From the NCBI GenBank assembly GCA_015487535.1, contig WFPN01000030.1:1-6601 (forward strand): a stretch of 6,601 nucleotides of DNA, written 5' to 3'. The position numbers and the translations under genes are program-made. The notes below the pieces were generated by a model that saw nothing but the letters and a program-made list of their open reading frames with translations, searched no databases and was not told the origin of the DNA. This DNA is from Aquificaceae bacterium (GTDB lineage: Bacteria; Aquificota; Aquificia; Aquificales; Aquificaceae). Shown here one piece after another: positions 5,284-6,601 of this stretch (positions are counted from its first letter, which is position 1; each line of letters starts with the position of its first letter).

Positions 5284-6601
5284 ATGCTGAAGGGCTTAAG
5301 GTTTGAGGAGATAGGACAGCTCCTCGAAAGCTTCGGGTTTAAAGTTCCTCAAACGGGGGAGGGCTTCGAGGATATACTCCTCTCCCTCATGAAGGAGATG
5401 GAACTTCAGCCGGGTGCTGAGGAGGGGAGCGATACGGGAGAAGCTAATATAAACAAAAAGTCCCTGAAGAATGTCCAGCAGTTTGCATCTATTATCGGCA
5501 TTCCGCGGGTGGAAGGTGAAATCCTGCCTGTCGTAGATTCCTCCAAAGGAGGTTTACCTGAAAAGCAGAATCAGGATAGTGTGAAAATTCAAGAGGGCAC
5601 GGACGAGCCCGCTCAGAGACAGATAGTTCAATTGAAGATTTTGCAAGAGGGAGATATAGGCCTATCAGAAGAGGTTTCAAAAGCAGGCTCGAGTGAAGAT
5701 ACTGAGAGACAAAGCCCTGTTGTAAGCAGGAGTGCGGAGACATTTTTTGGAAGTCCTTCGCCAGAAAGAAGTGAGATAGACAAGTTTAACGCGGAAGTCC
5801 AAAAGGACAAAGGTATTCCGGTTCAGCCCCTGAAAACGAACACCACCGAACTTTTTGAAAACAGAGATAGCGTTTTGCCCCCTGATGTCTGGAAGACAGC
5901 TTCTAAAGTTGAGCTTCCCAAAGATGTATACGCGGATTCTGTAAAGATAAATAGTGGAGATCCTCTCAGCGGGCGGAAACGTGAAGAGACAACATCCTCA
6001 CTCAATGCGGGAACAGAGGTAAAAATTAAAAAAGGGGAAGCGGTCGAGCCTTCATCTCCAAAGGTTTCACCTGAAAGAGCCGTGGAACCAGAAAGTAGGC
6101 CTGAACGCACTATCACGGAAAACAAGGTATTGGAAGAAAAACTTCCCAAACCTGAATTGGAGGTTGCATTAAAGGCTCAGAAGGGTCAGGTTAAAGAAAG
6201 TCCGAACGCTCCAAAGTCTCACTTGAACACCTCGGATACTTTACAGGAAAAGCACATTGAAGATCTAAAAATCTCCACAAGAGAAATTCCTCGAACACTC
6301 ACGGAACACACACAACCGATACAAGCCAAACCAGTAGATGGCCCTATAAAAACGGCAAGGGATCATAAACCAGACACAAGAATAGACAAGACACCTCTGA
6401 CCACAGATAATACAAGGGTCAATGAACCCAAACCTGAAGAGGTTCCAGATACTCCTCAAAGAGTAAAGGAGGCCTTCCCGAAGTATGCGGATAAGGAGGT
6501 TCCTCTCCCCACAAATCCCCGGGACTTTGAGACTGGGAAGAGCCAAAAGGAGGGCTTGAAGACCGAGTTTGCACCGCAGATCAGGGATAGAGAATCATGG
6601 C
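5284..6601 (+). CDS. Large, mostly disordered protein of unknown function; 3' end outside the window (possible FliK-type protein)
   Basis: Frame 1 is open for 439 complete codons from ATG 5284 to the right edge with no stop, far beyond chance. ATG 5284 is the first ATG after the upstream in-frame TAA at 5245. I do not recognise the gene. Residues 1-41 (starting MLKGLRFEEIGQLLESFGF) look like ordered amphipathic helix, and a second possibly ordered stretch lies at about 60-83. After that the protein is low-complexity and rich in Pro, Glu, Lys, Ser and Thr, with PKPE-like pieces (LPKPELE, NEPKPEEV). There is no Cys, only two Trp (203 and 439), and no signal peptide or membrane segment. This build resembles the N-terminal part of FliK flagellar hook-length proteins, whose conserved domain is C-terminal and would lie outside. 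A secreted, scaffold or other linker-rich protein is equally possible. GAA replaces GAG as the main Glu codon after the first part. Confidence 0.85.
   Translation, partial: MLKGLRFEEIGQLLESFGFKVPQTGEGFEDILLSLMKEMELQPGAEEGSDTGEANINKKSLKNVQQFASIIGIPRVEGEILPVVDSSKGGLPEKQNQDSVKIQEGTDEPAQRQIVQLKILQEGDIGLSEEVSKAGSSEDTERQSPVVSRSAETFFGSPSPERSEIDKFNAEVQKDKGIPVQPLKTNTTELFENRDSVLPPDVWKTASKVELPKDVYADSVKINSGDPLSGRKREETTSSLNAGTEVKIKKGEAVEPSSPKVSPERAVEPESRPERTITENKVLEEKLPKPELEVALKAQKGQVKESPNAPKSHLNTSDTLQEKHIEDLKISTREIPRTLTEHTQPIQAKPVDGPIKTARDHKPDTRIDKTPLTTDNTRVNEPKPEEVPDTPQRVKEAFPKYADKEVPLPTNPRDFETGKSQKEGLKTEFAPQIRDRESW

Noticed and set aside
5492..6546. Several short minus-strand frames (60-108 codons) opposite the large right-hand gene
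   Set aside because: The continuous 439-codon plus frame is the better explanation; the minus frames are broken, lack SDs and show no conserved motifs.

Overview
The window carries housekeeping genes of what looks like a thermophilic Gram-negative bacterium, most probably from the Aquificota. The grounds are the Lys/Glu-rich proteins, heavy use of AGG/AGA for Arg and ATA for Ile, a heptose kinase that implies LPS, and tightly packed operons. This placement is inferred from sequence character only; no genus is claimed.

Layout. Bases 1-309 (minus) hold the N-terminal 103 residues of alanyl-tRNA synthetase (alaS), running off the left edge. Across a 47-nt divergent gap, the plus strand starts a 134-residue SprA-related putative metalloprotease with an HELAH motif (357-761). 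It is followed by ffh (777-2087, SRP GTPase), rpsP (2124-2450, ribosomal protein S16) and khpA (2447-2686, small KH-domain RNA-binding protein). A strong intrinsic terminator (2697-2723) closes this block. From the right, a convergent minus-strand operon reads lysC (5226-3985, aspartokinase), hldA/rfaE1 (3988-3038, heptose-7-phosphate kinase) and yraN (3051-2722, UPF0102 nuclease-like protein), each overlapping the next. Across a 57-nt divergent gap from lysC, a large plus-strand gene starts at 5284 and stays open for 439 codons to the window end. It encodes a Cys-free, charged, mostly disordered protein of unknown function, possibly a FliK-type flagellar hook-length protein.

How the genes fit together. 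The plus-strand block is translation and protein targeting: Ffh delivers ribosome-nascent chains to the membrane, S16 builds the 30S subunit, and KhpA binds RNA. The minus-strand operon joins amino-acid biosynthesis (the aspartate family, also feeding diaminopimelate), LPS core heptose activation and a DNA-processing-like protein. It has no obvious single pathway, although diaminopimelate and heptose both serve the cell envelope.

Points worth a second look are: (i) an internal start in lysC with a good Shine-Dalgarno (SD) sequence, matching the separately translated beta subunit of alpha2beta2 aspartokinases; (ii) a pattern of -10 boxes placed 7-14 nt before the start codon in four genes that lack SD sequences, suggesting leaderless or near-leaderless mRNAs; (iii) the unterminated right-hand gene; and (iv) the compact HELAH protein. 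No CRISPR array, tRNA, rRNA or mobile element was seen, and no stretch longer than 300 nt lacks a gene.
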